A stretch of 64,000 nucleotides of DNA from Ignelater luminosus. Its lineage: Eukaryota > Arthropoda > Insecta > Coleoptera > Elateridae. The stretch spans positions 85,794-149,793 of the forward strand of contig VTPC01005390.1 in NCBI GenBank assembly GCA_011009095.1, given 5' to 3'. The first letter of the stretch is position 1. Each line of letters begins with the position of its first letter. Below, one piece after another: positions 37,189 through 49,342 of the stretch. Position numbers and translations under genes: made by a program. The notes below the pieces were generated by a model that was not told the DNA's origin, made no database searches, and was given only the letters and a program-made list of their open reading frames with translations.

Positions 37189-38898
37189 AAGTTCAATTTT
37201 TTTTCTTTTTTATTTTTTTTGGTTGATTCTTGTAGTTGCTACGTGTCACATTGTGGATTTTTAAAATGCAAAGATCCTTAATTACCGTATTCTCACCAAA
37301 AGTTTCTCAAAAGACTTTATTTTGATATACCTTTCCTAATTGAAGTAGCATGTCTGGTTGGCACATTCTGAGAAATTACCATTTATCACCGACTCCATGT
37401 TTCATATTTTAAGGTTGGCAAATACCAATTTTAGTTTAGAGCAATAATACGATATTTACTCAGTTCATGATGTTTCTGGGTCGTAGCAGGTCATGGTTTC
37501 ATTTTGTTAGGTTGGAAGCGTTTTCTTTTTTTAAAAAAAACTGTCGTACCTGCAGCTGAATTTGGCGCTGTTGCATGATCAAAGATCTTGCATAAACGTT
37601 TAGTACCGATTAGTTTTGTTTTGTTAAAAAGGAATCAAGTTTTTCTTATATTTACAGAGTTACAAAAAAAAACAACAGCATGAGGTTAAACTGTCATAAA
37701 ATCATAACCTTAAAGCTCATTAAGCGTCAATAAGATTTTACAAGTCGAGTTAATACATAAACAGCCCGGTTTACAATACTCAAACTGTCATTCTTCAACA
37801 GTCATATACGTCCCAGAAATATCGTGAACGCTGTATACTTTGCCGTGTTCAGTGTCTTTATTATTTCCATTTCCACATGTAGGAACGTCGAGAAGGTATA
37901 AAACTTGAAAAAATTTAAATTTACAGCCACATAGAAAATCTACCACTTTTAGGTACTTAAGGCGTTATATTAATTTACAAACAATTGTTAAATATAACAA
38001 TACAAAAATATTTGGCAAGTTCAAAATGCAAACTTTTCTATGTATCTCAGATAACAAAATTCTTTGGCGTTTTTAATATTTTTGCTGGATAGTTTGAAAA
38101 TTCCCAAAACAAGATTACGCAAATCTTTACAAAATTATAATAATTGCAGTGTTTCTCAAACCAGTAGCTTACGCCTCATTTAGTAGGAGGTACGAGTTCT
38201 TTTATTAATTTGTTTTCAATGTATTAAATCATTATGTCCAATTTTGAAACAACAGAAGAATATTCGTATCACTTGCAGTAATTGCGTTTATAAAGAAGTT
38301 CATAAAGAAGTTTAGGAACCGCTGATATTAACTATGAATCAGTTTGTATTTTTTCCTTGGACTTTACCACACATTTTGTGTTTCCCAGATACGTTTTACT
38401 GGTTTCACAAGCACTCTTTCGTTTGAATAAATGATATCAACAAAACAAGTTTTATCATTATTATTTCTACGGTAGTATTATTCAGGATGCATATGCATTT
38501 AATTAAATGTAATCAATTGATTCTAGCGTTGTGACTAACTTAACAGTTTTGCAGAATAGGTAAACGAGACGAGGAATAGTAGAAAACAGAAATTTCTGCC
38601 GTCGCCATGTCAGTGAATATCGGAATGTCGTCTACACAACATTATAAGTAGCAACTTTAAGGTCATCATCTTTTACAAAAGTTCGCTTTCCTTGATAACA
38701 TATTATAAAGCAGATAGTGCGCAAAAGCGAGTCTATCAAATACTCATAATATGCATAGTGCAATATAAACAATTTTAATTTTGTGTGGGGAATTTTGGTT
38801 TGATAATTATTATAGTTCATCGATGGCATTTACAAAACCGATCTTATAGAATTCAGACAAATTCTATTTTTGTGTATATTGTTGAACCGTACACAAGC
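37189..38898. other. Region upstream of CLIP protease gene 2
   Basis: No gene is recognised. A short minus-strand frame (38,632-38,829) has no familiar domain. A possible acceptor (AATTCAG) lies near 38,856, before the start codon of gene 2. Confidence 0.5.
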
Positions 38899-40926
38899 AT
38901 GAAACTTCTGTTCGTTTTTGTTTCGTGGTTTTGCGTTCTTGTATATTCACGTATGTATTTTGTGTAATTATTCTTGAGGAAGATTTCGTTATTATTTATC
39001 TAATTTTGCTAATATTTAGTTTAAATAGATAAGTAGTTTAACTCATCTAACTGCCTGAAGTTATTGATAAAAGCAATTTGTACACAGTTTAACAAATTTT
39101 TTCTCATCAAAAACTGTTTTAGTAAAAAATAAAAAATCAAATTAGTGATTTCTTTAAGGCTTATATAAGTAACTTAGATAATTGTTGACATTTGCTTCCT
39201 GTTAGATGAAGATATATGTATGTAATTAATTTTAGCATCTTGAACAAACTGAAGTAGTAATAATAGAAATTGAAAGATACATTTTAGATATGTCATATTA
39301 TAAGCATTCTAGAGCTGATTGATTTTACTTTGTTTCAGAATATGAAATAAATGAGAGATGCATAACACCGACTGGTTTTAACAGCACATGTGTACCTTTA
39401 TCAGGATGCGATCTAATACAACCGTTAATTGCTGCTGCAAGAGAAGGAAATGTTACTGCCCGGAAACTTGCCATAGCATATCAGTGCGGTTACGATGGTG
39501 AAATCTTGATTTGTTGTGGCAATATGGCCACAAATACAGGCCCTCAGTCTCTTCCTATTCGCCACCCGATCGTATTAGAAGATTTTGATTCGCCTCATTT
39601 ACCGGATAGATCGGTTTGTGGTGTAAGTCCACCAGAAACCGATAAAATATGGGGAGGTCAAATAACTGAATTAGACGAATTTCCTTGGACAGCTGCTTTA
39701 GAATATGTACGGAAAAGTGACAATGCGATTGCTGGTGTTAGATGTGGTGGAAGTCTGATAAATAATAAATGGGTTGTGACTGCTGCACATTGTATTTTAG
39801 ACATAGAGTTTAGAATGTAAGTATATCATCGTATTCTAGCTTAGCAAAAAATATTGTTAAATCATAACATAACAATAGTTACTGAACACTGTACATTAAA
39901 AAAACTGTTTGATGTGCAGATTCAAAGTGAGGTTAGGTGAATGGAACGTAAAGACAAATCCAGACTGTTACGACCTAGATTTAACACAACCAGAATGTGC
40001 GGATGAAGTACAAACATTTGGTATAGAAAAAGAAGTCACACACGAATTTTACACCAAGCGAGATTCCAGTAATGACATTGGATTGCTGAAACTAAATGGG
40101 GTTACCTCTTATACTAGTAAGCACTTGTAGGATATAAGAATAGGAGATTGATAACATCCTTACTATCTTTTTGTAGAATACATACGACCAATATGTCTGC
40201 CACCACCAAGTTTACCACCTGCCAAATTAGACAGTTACTTGACGGTCGTTGGTTGGGGAATGACTGAAAATGGTGAGTGTTTCAGAACCAGATTTTCTTT
40301 AGTATTTTTATAAGTATCTTTAGGAAAACCTTTGAAAATATTAATTCAGAACGCAAAGACATCACAGAAGGGCCATATGGTGGTTTTTCCTATGGTAGAA
40401 TGAACAAGTGATCTTTCTCAGAACAAAATGTAGATTTTTTGTCAATTAGAATTTTCTTTTGTTGAGTGTAATTTATGTTCCAAAACTTCGTTCATAAGAC
40501 TGGGCCTAAGTACGGTCGCCTCTTCGCATTGTAGTGCTACTATCCCTGTATTACATGTATTAAATTTTAAATGCTATACAAATTGTATTTTTAGGAACAA
40601 CATCCGACATTAAACTAAAAGTAGACGTGCCATTAGTTTCCAATAGAATATGCAGAGAAAAACTTCCACCAAGTCGTCCTATCAGCAGAAACCACTATTG
40701 TGCTGGAGGCGAATTAGATAAAGATGCCTGCCGTGGAGATTCGGGTGGACCTTTAATGAGATCGTTCAAGAACAACCCAGGTGATCTAGAACAATGGTAT
40801 TTGGAAGGAATTGTTGGATCTGGTATTGGTTGTGGTCGTATGGGCAGCCCTGGTATTTATATTAGAGTCAGTCATTACACCAAATGGATAATAGATAAAT
40901 TGGCAGAAAACAACCAGAAACGGTGA
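38899..40926 (+). CDS. CLIP-domain serine protease 2, trypsin-like, complete
   Basis: Five exons: 38899-38950, 39339-39816, 39920-40116, 40177-40272, 40595-40926; 384 residues. Signal peptide MKLLFVFVSWFCVLVYS; clip cysteines 25, 35, 41, 67, 76 and 77; possible N-glycosylation sites at Asn32 (NST) and Asn55 (NVT). The activation site is Lys120-Ile121 (TDK|IWGG). The triad is His168 (TAAHC), Asp229 (SNDIGLL) and Ser324 (GDSGGP), with the trypsin-type Asp318. The extra loop cysteines (NPDC...PECAD) are kept. It is the closest relative of gene 1: exons 1, 3, 4 and 5 have identical lengths and long stretches match (for example ISRNHYCAGGE and TKWIIDKLAE), so the two arose by a recent tandem duplication and may overlap in substrate. 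AATAAA overlaps the stop codon and recurs at 40,990. Confidence 0.94.
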
Positions 40927-41270
40927 ATAAATAATGGAACACAAAGTTTCACACTTGCGTTTATTTTATATTTTACCACTAGTAGGTGAAATAAAAACTA
41001 CAAATTGTTTTTAGCACTTAAAGCTACTGGTGATCCATGTTAAGCGTTATATCTTTCTGCATTAATGTGATGTAATTCTACATAAAGACTCTTTAATTTA
41101 GTATAATAAACATGTTTTGTATGTGTCAGATGTCTGTTTTGAAATGCAAGAAAAATAAACTTTTAAAAATTTGTATTATTATCTTTTAATGTTTTAATGT
41201 GATTGTTATTTCTTTTAAACTAAATAATAATTTATTACTGAAAAAACATCTTTTTATTACTATATCTTTA

Positions 41271-41312
41271 ACACACGCACGTGCCCACACACACACACAC
41301 AGACACACACAT
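41271..41312. repeat. (CA)n microsatellite, imperfect
   Basis: Alternating CA/AC runs interrupted by G and TG, at the downstream edge of the copia-type remnant. Confidence 0.85.
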
Positions 41313-41339
41313 GCACAGCATACATCGAACATGTGACTA

Positions 41340-42600
41340 CATCTAAAATATAACTTTTCTGTGTTAATTTCAAATTATTTCCTTTTCTTTCTATTTTCAT
41401 TCCAAGAAAATTACTCACTTCTCGCAAATCTTTAGCCTTTAATTCTTTTTTTAGATTATTTATTAATTTATTTATTTCATTTTCTTCTCCTGTTATCAAG
41501 GTATCGTCAACAAATATTACTAACCAAACTTGTTTTTCGATGTATAAACAAAAATCATTTATGGATCTCTTTGATCCATTTTCACTTGTAAACTAGCTGA
41601 AACTCTCATTTCAGCACATTGAACTTATTCCTAGTCCATATAACTTCTATTTATCTTTAGTACTTTACCTTTTTCTTCTTTTAAACTTTGTCGTATTTTC
41701 AAGTATACTTTGCTATCCAGCCTACTACTTAACGTTTCTTCATACGTTCTAGAATTTTCTTCTTCTTCTTCTACTAAACAGAACGCTGTGAATAGTTCGC
41801 ACTCATTTAAATATTGTGGCTTTCTTACTTTTTGTAGTTGCTTCACCATTTTGTTCACCTTCTTCCACTTCACTTTCTTCTCTTTTGTCTTCTCTTATGG
41901 TTTCTTCTTCCTCTTTACTTACACTTTCTTTTTTTATGGTTTCTTCTTCCACCTCTTCTTCCCTATAATATAATACATTTTCTGCTACCTTGTTTACATT
42001 ATATTTTATTTGCGGTTTATTAAATTTTACATCTCTTGATACCATAATTTCATCAGTTATTGGATTCCACAACCTACATCCATTCTTTTTATTTCCAACC
42101 ATTATAGTTTCTTATGTTTTTTCATCTAATTTGGAATTTTTGGCAATGTTACTGCCTAAGCCTTTACCCCAAAGACTCTTAATCTACTTAGTTTTAATTT
42201 TCCTATAAATATATTAGCAAGAATCTTATTATTAATGGCTAATGATGAGCAACGGTTTGTTGATACGTTTTCACTCATTATTGGAAATTCTGTTTCTATC
42301 ATTATTGTACTGGCTTTATTGTTCAGTGTACGGTTTAGTCTTTCTGATATACCGTTCTGCTGTAGAGAATATGGTCCTGTGTACTTAATACATATACTTT
42401 TCTTTTGACAATATTGTTTGAAATCATTGGGTGAAAATCTGCCTCCCTTATCACGTCTTATTCTTCTTGCTTTTAACTTTTTCTGTGTGTTTATTTCTCT
42501 GATGTAATTCTTTAAATTTGCTACTGCTTCTGATTTCTGTTTTAATCAATATACTTTCACAAAATGTGAGTAGTCATCTTTAATGGTCTGAAACAATTTA
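41340..42600 (-). mobile_element. Ty1/copia-type retrotransposon remnant
   Basis: Read on the minus strand from 42,600 downwards, the fragments appear in the order expected within copia-type pol. First comes an integrase core with DDYSHFVKVYW, a decayed DxGG segment near DFKQYCQKK, and the QQNGISERLNRTLNN motif (about 42,590-42,260). Next is the integrase C-terminal region with NGCRLWNPITDEIMVSRDV (about 42,090-42,035) and a Glu/Lys-rich linker. Last is a reverse-transcriptase piece with EVSNFLGMKIERKGNNLKL (about 41,440-41,370). Most of the reverse transcriptase and all of RNase H and gag are missing, and no LTRs are visible. Clearly dead. The Phe/Ser-rich + strand frames at 41,710-42,208 are its antisense shadows. 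Confidence 0.85.
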
Positions 42601-42616
42601 TAACCTTCTTAACACA

Positions 42617-43000
42617 TAAACTCACCGGGAAAAAACCGGCCACCCTGAAATATTTCCAAAACCACTTTAACAATTGTTATTTTAACCAGTGATAGTTATT
42701 TGATTTAAGAACCATTCACCGTTGACACAGGATGTACAAATTAGCTAAAAAAAAGAGGCAAACTAATACAGAATTTAATTTAAGCAGTAACAAAAACAGT
42801 CTAAATACGATACTTTCTTAATTAAAAACATTACATGTGGCTGTTTCTAATGAACCTCCTGATAATTATTACTAGTGTCTATGTCCTCCTCGAGCTTAAA
42901 TTACATCATTCAACCGCCGTAGTATTGAAATTAATAATTTTCAAAGTAGTGTTGCAAAATATTTCACGGTGGCTGGGTTTTTTTATTGCCGGTCAGTTTA
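42617..43000. mobile_element. MITE with AACTSACCGG ends, 0.38 kb
   Basis: Inverted arms of about 90 bp bound 42,619-42,998. The ends are AACTCACCGGGAAAAAACCG and the near-complement CCGGTCAGTT, with CCGTGAAATATTT-like words inside both. TA lies on each side. No coding capacity. Confidence 0.75.
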
Positions 43001-44194
43001 TATAAAATTTGATTGCCATATATGATTCTTATACTGTGCTTATCAAATTTTGATTTATGATTTCATTTTATTAATTTCTTCACTAATATGTTATGATACA
43101 CTCTAGGAACTATTAATGCTTTTATATTGACTTTTATTTCTTCATTACACCGGGTGCTGCATCGGCGGACGCAACATAGGAAATCCCATGTTAATTTTGA
43201 AATGTTTAGATATTGGATCCCCTAATTATTTTAGCCATCTTTTCATTTAGTATACTAGTATACTTTTGAATTTATAATTGTGTATTGCTTTTTGTGTTTA
43301 TCGAAAGGTTAATTGTAAATAAAATGCATCAATAATTCTTTAATTTTCTGAAATTCTGTACTATCTGAAAGATTATGTTACTGTCAGATAAAAAGGGATT
43401 CACTCCATTGTAGTTGCAGTCAAGTGCATGCGTAAACAACCTGTCAGAAATTACCTCTCTTTGTCCTAATGAAATGACTACAGTAGCCCAGGTATTTACT
43501 GAACCGCTATAGGTAAACTAAAAAATTCCACCCTGTATGTATAACGTGTATTCATCTAAAAGAATACTGCGTTTGTGCTTTTTTGAGAGATTATGTTTAT
43601 ATTCTTGGGAGATTAAACAATGTTTGGTATTTATAGATCTTAGACTAGATAATCTGATAAATAAACAATGTTACATTGAATCTTAGAAATTGAATATCTC
43701 ATTAGACGTACGTCTGTGTTTACCAAACTGGCGAGCAATTTTCTTAGTTGGAATTCCCTACAACATTTCTAAATAGATGTGTCCCCTCAGGTGAGCAAAA
43801 ATGTACTAAAATGTGTGAGCGAGTATCGATTGATTTCGTAATATTGTATATACGAAATAAAGAACACATTTTATAATCTTGTGAGATTTTAGGAAAAACC
43901 CACGAATCGTCTTTAATATACAAGGCAAGTTTTACATCTTAAATAAAACTTGTATTACGCATTCATTAAATTTTATTCTTAAATCCAAATCATGTTGATT
44001 TGTAATGACTAATGAAACACAAGCAAAAGTTAAGAATATTGTTACAAAGATTTTTCTTTTATTCTCGTTTATGATAAAAAATAAAATACAATAAGGCGCA
44101 TAAACGTCAAGAATAACTTAACTGTAGAAAAAATCTACCAGAAATTTATAAAAACAAAAAAGATTATTCTGTATTAATCACCTGGAAAGAATGA
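43001..44194. other. Intergenic, nothing recognised
   Basis: AT-rich. A lone transposon-end-like CACCCTGTA lies near 43,532 without a partner. Confidence 0.5.
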
Positions 44195-44560
44195 GTGTGC
44201 AAGTTTGACAATTCGATCAGGGATCGAGGATCGGTCATTAACGGCACTAGATGCGTCATTACTCTGGAGAGCACTCTTCAGCTGCGGCAATCATCGTTAT
44301 CCGTATTGTTCTGTCAGAAAAGTGAGTCCTCGTTGATTGAAACGGACGAACCACGGGCGACGGACAAAGAACAATGCGCGCAACATGTCATCCAGAGCAT
44401 TAGTTGCAGTTATAAATGTCAGATCTGGATGACATGTGACCTGCCTTATTGTTTCTGTCAGTCTCGGCAAAGATCCCGATGCATTCTTCTTTCCCCGGAT
44501 ATTAATGTCTCCAGCCGCAAAAAGTTATAAGCCTCCGGTATTCATATACGAGAGAGATTT
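44195..44560. other. GC-rich island with a 14-bp hairpin
   Basis: This stretch is much richer in GC than its surroundings. It contains an open frame (44,195-44,530) with no recognisable domain. Within it ACATGTCATCCAGA (44,383-44,396) and its exact complement TCTGGATGACATGT (44,424-44,437) form a perfect 14-bp stem; GCATT/AATGT can extend it past a four-base bulge to a loop of about 12 bases. It could be an untranslated exon, a structured RNA or a conserved regulatory block. A protein-coding exon cannot be excluded. Confidence 0.4.
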
Positions 44561-45829
44561 GTAAAAAGCCATTATTTCCCTTCTGACATGATGACTTTGC
44601 CGAGATGTTATTGAAATAGACGGGCCTTCCGTTTTCCTTACTATTTCCGTTTGTTCGTTAATTGGTCGTTTGTCTTGTGTTTTTGGAAAAAAGTATTCGT
44701 ATAACCCGCAGAGAATGAGAATAAAAGATGACAAAATATTATTTGTGCCAGCTTTCGCATTTACCTCTCCCCAAGAGAACCGTTCTGTCCATTATGTCAC
44801 ACTTAATCGAATCTTCCTTTTCCTTTTTTTTATCTGTTCACCCATTAAAGGCCACTAGCTAACCTTCCAATCACACACTTTGCGATATAGAACACAGTTC
44901 AAACACCACTTTACACTTTACGTCTGACTGTTACTTTGTCTCTCTTTTTGTTTGTATGTGAAAACAAATACCAAACAAAGTAAGAGCAATTTGATTTCCA
45001 CCACAGCCAAAACAAATGAATATTTAGGGTTACTATCTAGAATCTTACGTTTTTACCAATATTCAGTAACTTAAATTTAGTTATTAAAATTTATTTAAAA
45101 AATTTAGAAAGTACCGAAGATTTTATACCAAATAAAAAATACCTTACTTATATGATTGTATTTATTCGTATTGAGTGGTTTCTTATTATTGTCAAATACA
45201 ATTGAGTACAAGGGTTTTAACGATAATTTTTAGATGTATCCGATAAGTTTGCAACTTGAAACATTTGTTTTTTCTTATTTGCCAATTGATTTGAATAAGA
45301 TTTTCTATTTGTAAATTTTATACAGAATTTGCCTTATTTTGAAGTGCACTCGCGGACACTTTAGTTTCAATGCAAAGGATATAAATTTTATTATCTTAAA
45401 TGGAACATCGCCTATATTTTTAAATTTAAAAAACACATCAAGTTCTGAATCAAATTACATCAAATATCATTCTACCTTCTAAGCCCACTTGATGATAACG
45501 ACATCGGCAGTCAGATAGATACAATGCGGTTGCAGTGATTTTTCAGCTGATAATGTTTCAGTTATTGGACTAACTAACTAAACTGGCTAAACTAACTAAA
45601 TATTGATTGACGTCACTGATTAATCCGGTTTCGACAACTGCCTGTTTTAAACGATACAAATGTTCAAAAAATTGATGTTCTTAGTTACATCCTGTCATTA
45701 GTCAAAGTCAGTATGTAAGGTTACTTCTGTCATCAAACGTTTATTTATTTTATTCATTTAACACACGTAGGTTTTAGATTGTAAATGACTCAGTTTGTGC
45801 AATATAAACCTTTCTTCACCTGGGATGAA
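44561..45829. other. Intergenic, nothing recognised
   Basis: No gene or element is recognised. Short frames on both strands around 44,525-44,860 overlap one another and show no domain. Confidence 0.5.
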
Positions 45830-48000
45830 GATCTTCATCCTATATCTAATATTAGCCATTTAATATACCCAAGCTCTTAGCAAACATGAATATACTTGGA
45901 GGTTACATCATCAACCTCTTGAGGAGTTAAGTAATTCCTTCAAGATGGTTTAGCCTGGTTCGAATCAGATTTGAGCAGTTGCAGAGTAGAAGCTGTGCGT
46001 TTGGTTTTGCAGAATCGGCACTAATTATTGTTACGTTTGGAATCGTGGATTTATATTTCTTATTACATCCTTGGTGACCTAGAATTAGGTTTCTACATTT
46101 GTTACAAAATTAATGTTTGGTAGTTCTTTGTATGTTGTAATTTATAGCTTGCTTGAAATATAACTTGAATGTAAAAAATATATGTCTCCATGACTATATT
46201 TGTAATCAAATCGTCGCTGTTATGTTGATTGTTGTAACATATATTTTCTTATGTAAGTAATGTATTAGGTTATTCGTAGTGTTACAAATAAATAGTTCTA
46301 GTTTCCCAAATTATCTGTTTATTGAATTATTTTCCTACGTAGTTGCAATTCCGGTTAACCCTGGATATAGCTTTCCCGTTATGCGTGAGGCATAACATTA
46401 TTGCCGATATTTTAAAAATGATATCTTACTGAACAATGCCCAGGAAAATGCTTTGTTAATAGTCTTAGATCGAAATTTAAAAACTCGAGAACCTTTTTAA
46501 CGTTCTTTGACAAATGCTTAATTAGCTTCTTGAATTGTCTGTGACTTATAATATTATTCTAGTAGGATATGTTCTGGCCCTCTTCTGTTATGCGGCTTTT
46601 AAAAATACCACAAAGCAGTTTTGGTTCCATAGGTAGGTGTCGCAGCATTTTACTCAGCAAAGTAGTCAGCCGACGACCACATCAAAATAACTACTAACTT
46701 TTTCTAGATGCTTCAGGAATTGCAATTAGTTTCAAGCGCTTTTTGACTGGAAAGAATAAAATTTATATGTTTTTAAAGAATATAAATCTTAACAGGCCTC
46801 ACATTGTTGCCTCGCGTATTCTAGGATACAAAGGTCTATGGAATGATTCTCGGTCTGGAAAACAGATTCATGCGCTGCGCTAGTGTAAAATTGAGGTCAT
46901 GTTCTATCATACCAGCTTTGTCATTTATATTAAAATTATCTGCATAATAGGCGATCAAGCGACTATAGGTCATCAATACGTCGTACGAGCATTGAAAATC
47001 ATGGGTTTTTCTCAGCATAAAGTCGATTGATTTTGTTAAGGATTGAAATTTGAACTTGTTCCAATATTCTTTAGTGCCCAGTAAGGTCTCCTTTTATTTT
47101 TGTTGTAATTTATAACCTCCCAGTAATACCTCCCATTTTAGATGGAGCTGTAAAGAGGTCGAATTTAGTATTGTCTCCATGGCTACAGTTAGACTCGAAT
47201 GTACTGGTTCCATAACTCCTAGTCAAGTAGGTTCAATTTGCTTATTGCTTTCGTTGTTTTGTTTTGGTTCACCACATTAAAGAGGTGTAAGTAATTTATA
47301 TGTCTTATTGCTGCTGTACTTGACCAATAGATAATTTTCGTTTTTTCATTTTAAACCCCAATTTCCCCAAAGATCTACGACATGTCAAGAAGATTGCCGC
47401 TTTTTATTAAATGTGCGATCTAAATGAGTTTTTGGTATATAATTACTCCTAGATACTTAACTCTCTTCAGAAAGCCCATTTGTTGATCCTTCTAGCACAG
47501 ACGCGCTTAAGCTAAGTTTCCTTCTCTTTCTAAAAGTTACAGTAGTTATTTTACTGGGGTTGACCTTTATATGCCCCCTTTCAGGCACCAATTTCTTATC
47601 AGATTGACGGAAGCTTACATGCAGTCAGAGATAAACGTGCCATGTTTGCCATTAACGGTAGCAACAACGTCGTCTAAAACTAGTTTGGTGTAGTCTAGTT
47701 AGGAGTTCTTCAATCACCAGAAAACACAGCAAGAGGGGATATAACTCCATCTTGTGATCGAGTAATCTCCAAAACAATCGTAATAATACGGAACTTTAGC
47801 ATGGAGTTAATCCATTTAATATTGTAAGGTTATATTCCTTTTTTTCTGAAGTCTTTTCATGGATTCATACAAGGTACGTAACATCTATATCGATGGATAC
47901 ACATAGCTCCACTTCCTTTGCCGTTAGTGTCTTTCCAATGTCTTTTCGATGTCTTCGACTAGACAGTATAAGACGCTTATAGTACGCAGACTAATTGACT
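45830..48000 (-). mobile_element. Non-LTR retrotransposon (LINE) remnant
   Basis: On the minus strand, decayed blocks follow the order of a LINE reverse transcriptase. They are VEDIEKTLTAKEVELCVSID (near 47,940), DGVISPLA (near 47,740), a thumb-side block RKRRKLSLSASVLEGS followed by SVKYLGVII (near 47,530-47,430), then HINYLHLFNVV, a LLGGYKL-like segment, and a C-terminal region near 46,000-45,860 with a Cys-rich end (AQLLLCNCSNL) and FAKSLGILNG. The YLGV and HL motifs fit an R1/Jockey-like clade; the exact clade needs a search. Many stops and frameshifts; no poly-A tail or target duplication was fixed. Limits are approximate. Confidence 0.7.
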
Positions 48001-49342
48001 TGTGATCACTTCTTATCTTGAATTAAGACAATCAAGAAAAAGGAGGAAGTTAAAAGTCGTGGTTTGATGAAGAATGCTATGACATGAAGATTAAGGTATG
48101 CGCATGCATTACATAAAAGATTACATATATGTTCAGAAAAAAAGTCCAACGCCCCCTGTAAGCTAACACCGCCATATTAAAGATGGCAGACAATTTCATA
48201 TTTTTACCAGTTACTCTGAAACGGTGGCTCTGACAAAAAAATGATTCTAAGCAAAATTAAACTATGTCGAATTTTCTACAAAACTGGTTTCTACATTTTT
48301 TCTATAAGGAGCACCGTGCGGAAAAAATCTCGTGTAGGCTTCAATTTGAGAAAAAGTAAGGGGAAAAAACTTACATACATAGTATAAGTATATTTAATAT
48401 TTTTTTTTAAATATATTTATCTAGCTACTCGCTGTACTCTCCTAAAAGACTAAAACTAGAACTAGGATGATTAAAAAAAAGTGTTTGCCAAATAACCGAA
48501 AAGCAATTGCTCAAAATTACTAGTAAAGAAGAAAAGAAAAGAAAAGAAAAATAATCACAATCATATCTCTGGCTATTATGTATTATTATCTTGCTAATAT
48601 GGTATCTGTTTCAACTGTCCAAAATAATTCTTATCTACGTTAATAAATTAACTCAAGTAATTAAATTCATTAACTCCAAACTTACTCTCAGCAAAAATGA
48701 AAATAATAAGTTTTAGTCTCAGAAAAGACAATTAGCATTTTAATTAATTAATGTATTTAAATATTTAGAGCTACCTATTGGGAAAACCCGCCTATGTACT
48801 ACAACGTTAAAGTTACTTCTTAGTGCATAATAATCCGTTTCTTTTCCTAATAATAAAATTGCATAGTAAAAATAAAGATGCAAGATATGATGAATAACAT
48901 CTTTTTGGGCAATTATATGAATATTCCATTGAAAATAAAAATAACAGGCGAGCATGTCATTGGAAAAACCGGTTATAATAAACGACAAAACATGGAAGTA
49001 GAATGATGTACTTTCTTGGCTTGTTACTCGTTTACAGAATGCATTTTAAAAATGTAACTTACATCGTACATAACGATTTAACATTACAGAAACCTTATAA
49101 ATATATTTTTGCATGTTCTCCGCAGTTATAATAGCAAGTGCTTAAATTTGATCTACTATTCTTTGACCTTTATGGTGATTTCTGTTTTTAAATACACTTC
49201 GACGCCAATGACGTCCTTTATCAGTATCGACAACGAACCTCGTCGGTGAAAGGCTAGTTTTAGTAGCAGCACGATCCGCTGCTGTAAATATTGTATAATT
49301 AATTTCATCGCATCGAAATATCTTAGTAATTTGTGCAAAGTT
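48001..49342. other. Region upstream of CLIP gene 3
   Basis: No gene is recognised. A GAAAA-type short repeat lies near 48,530-48,550. Minus-strand frames at 48,740-48,988 and 49,156-49,338 have no familiar domain. Confidence 0.5.

Noticed and set aside
41710..42208. Phe/Ser-rich open frames on the + strand
   Set aside because: They are antisense to the Glu/Lys-rich linker of the copia-type remnant and are pyrimidine-rich low complexity.
45950..45985. GGTTCGAATC, resembling a tRNA T-loop
   Set aside because: No acceptor stem, D-loop or anticodon arm around it; it lies in the LINE remnant.
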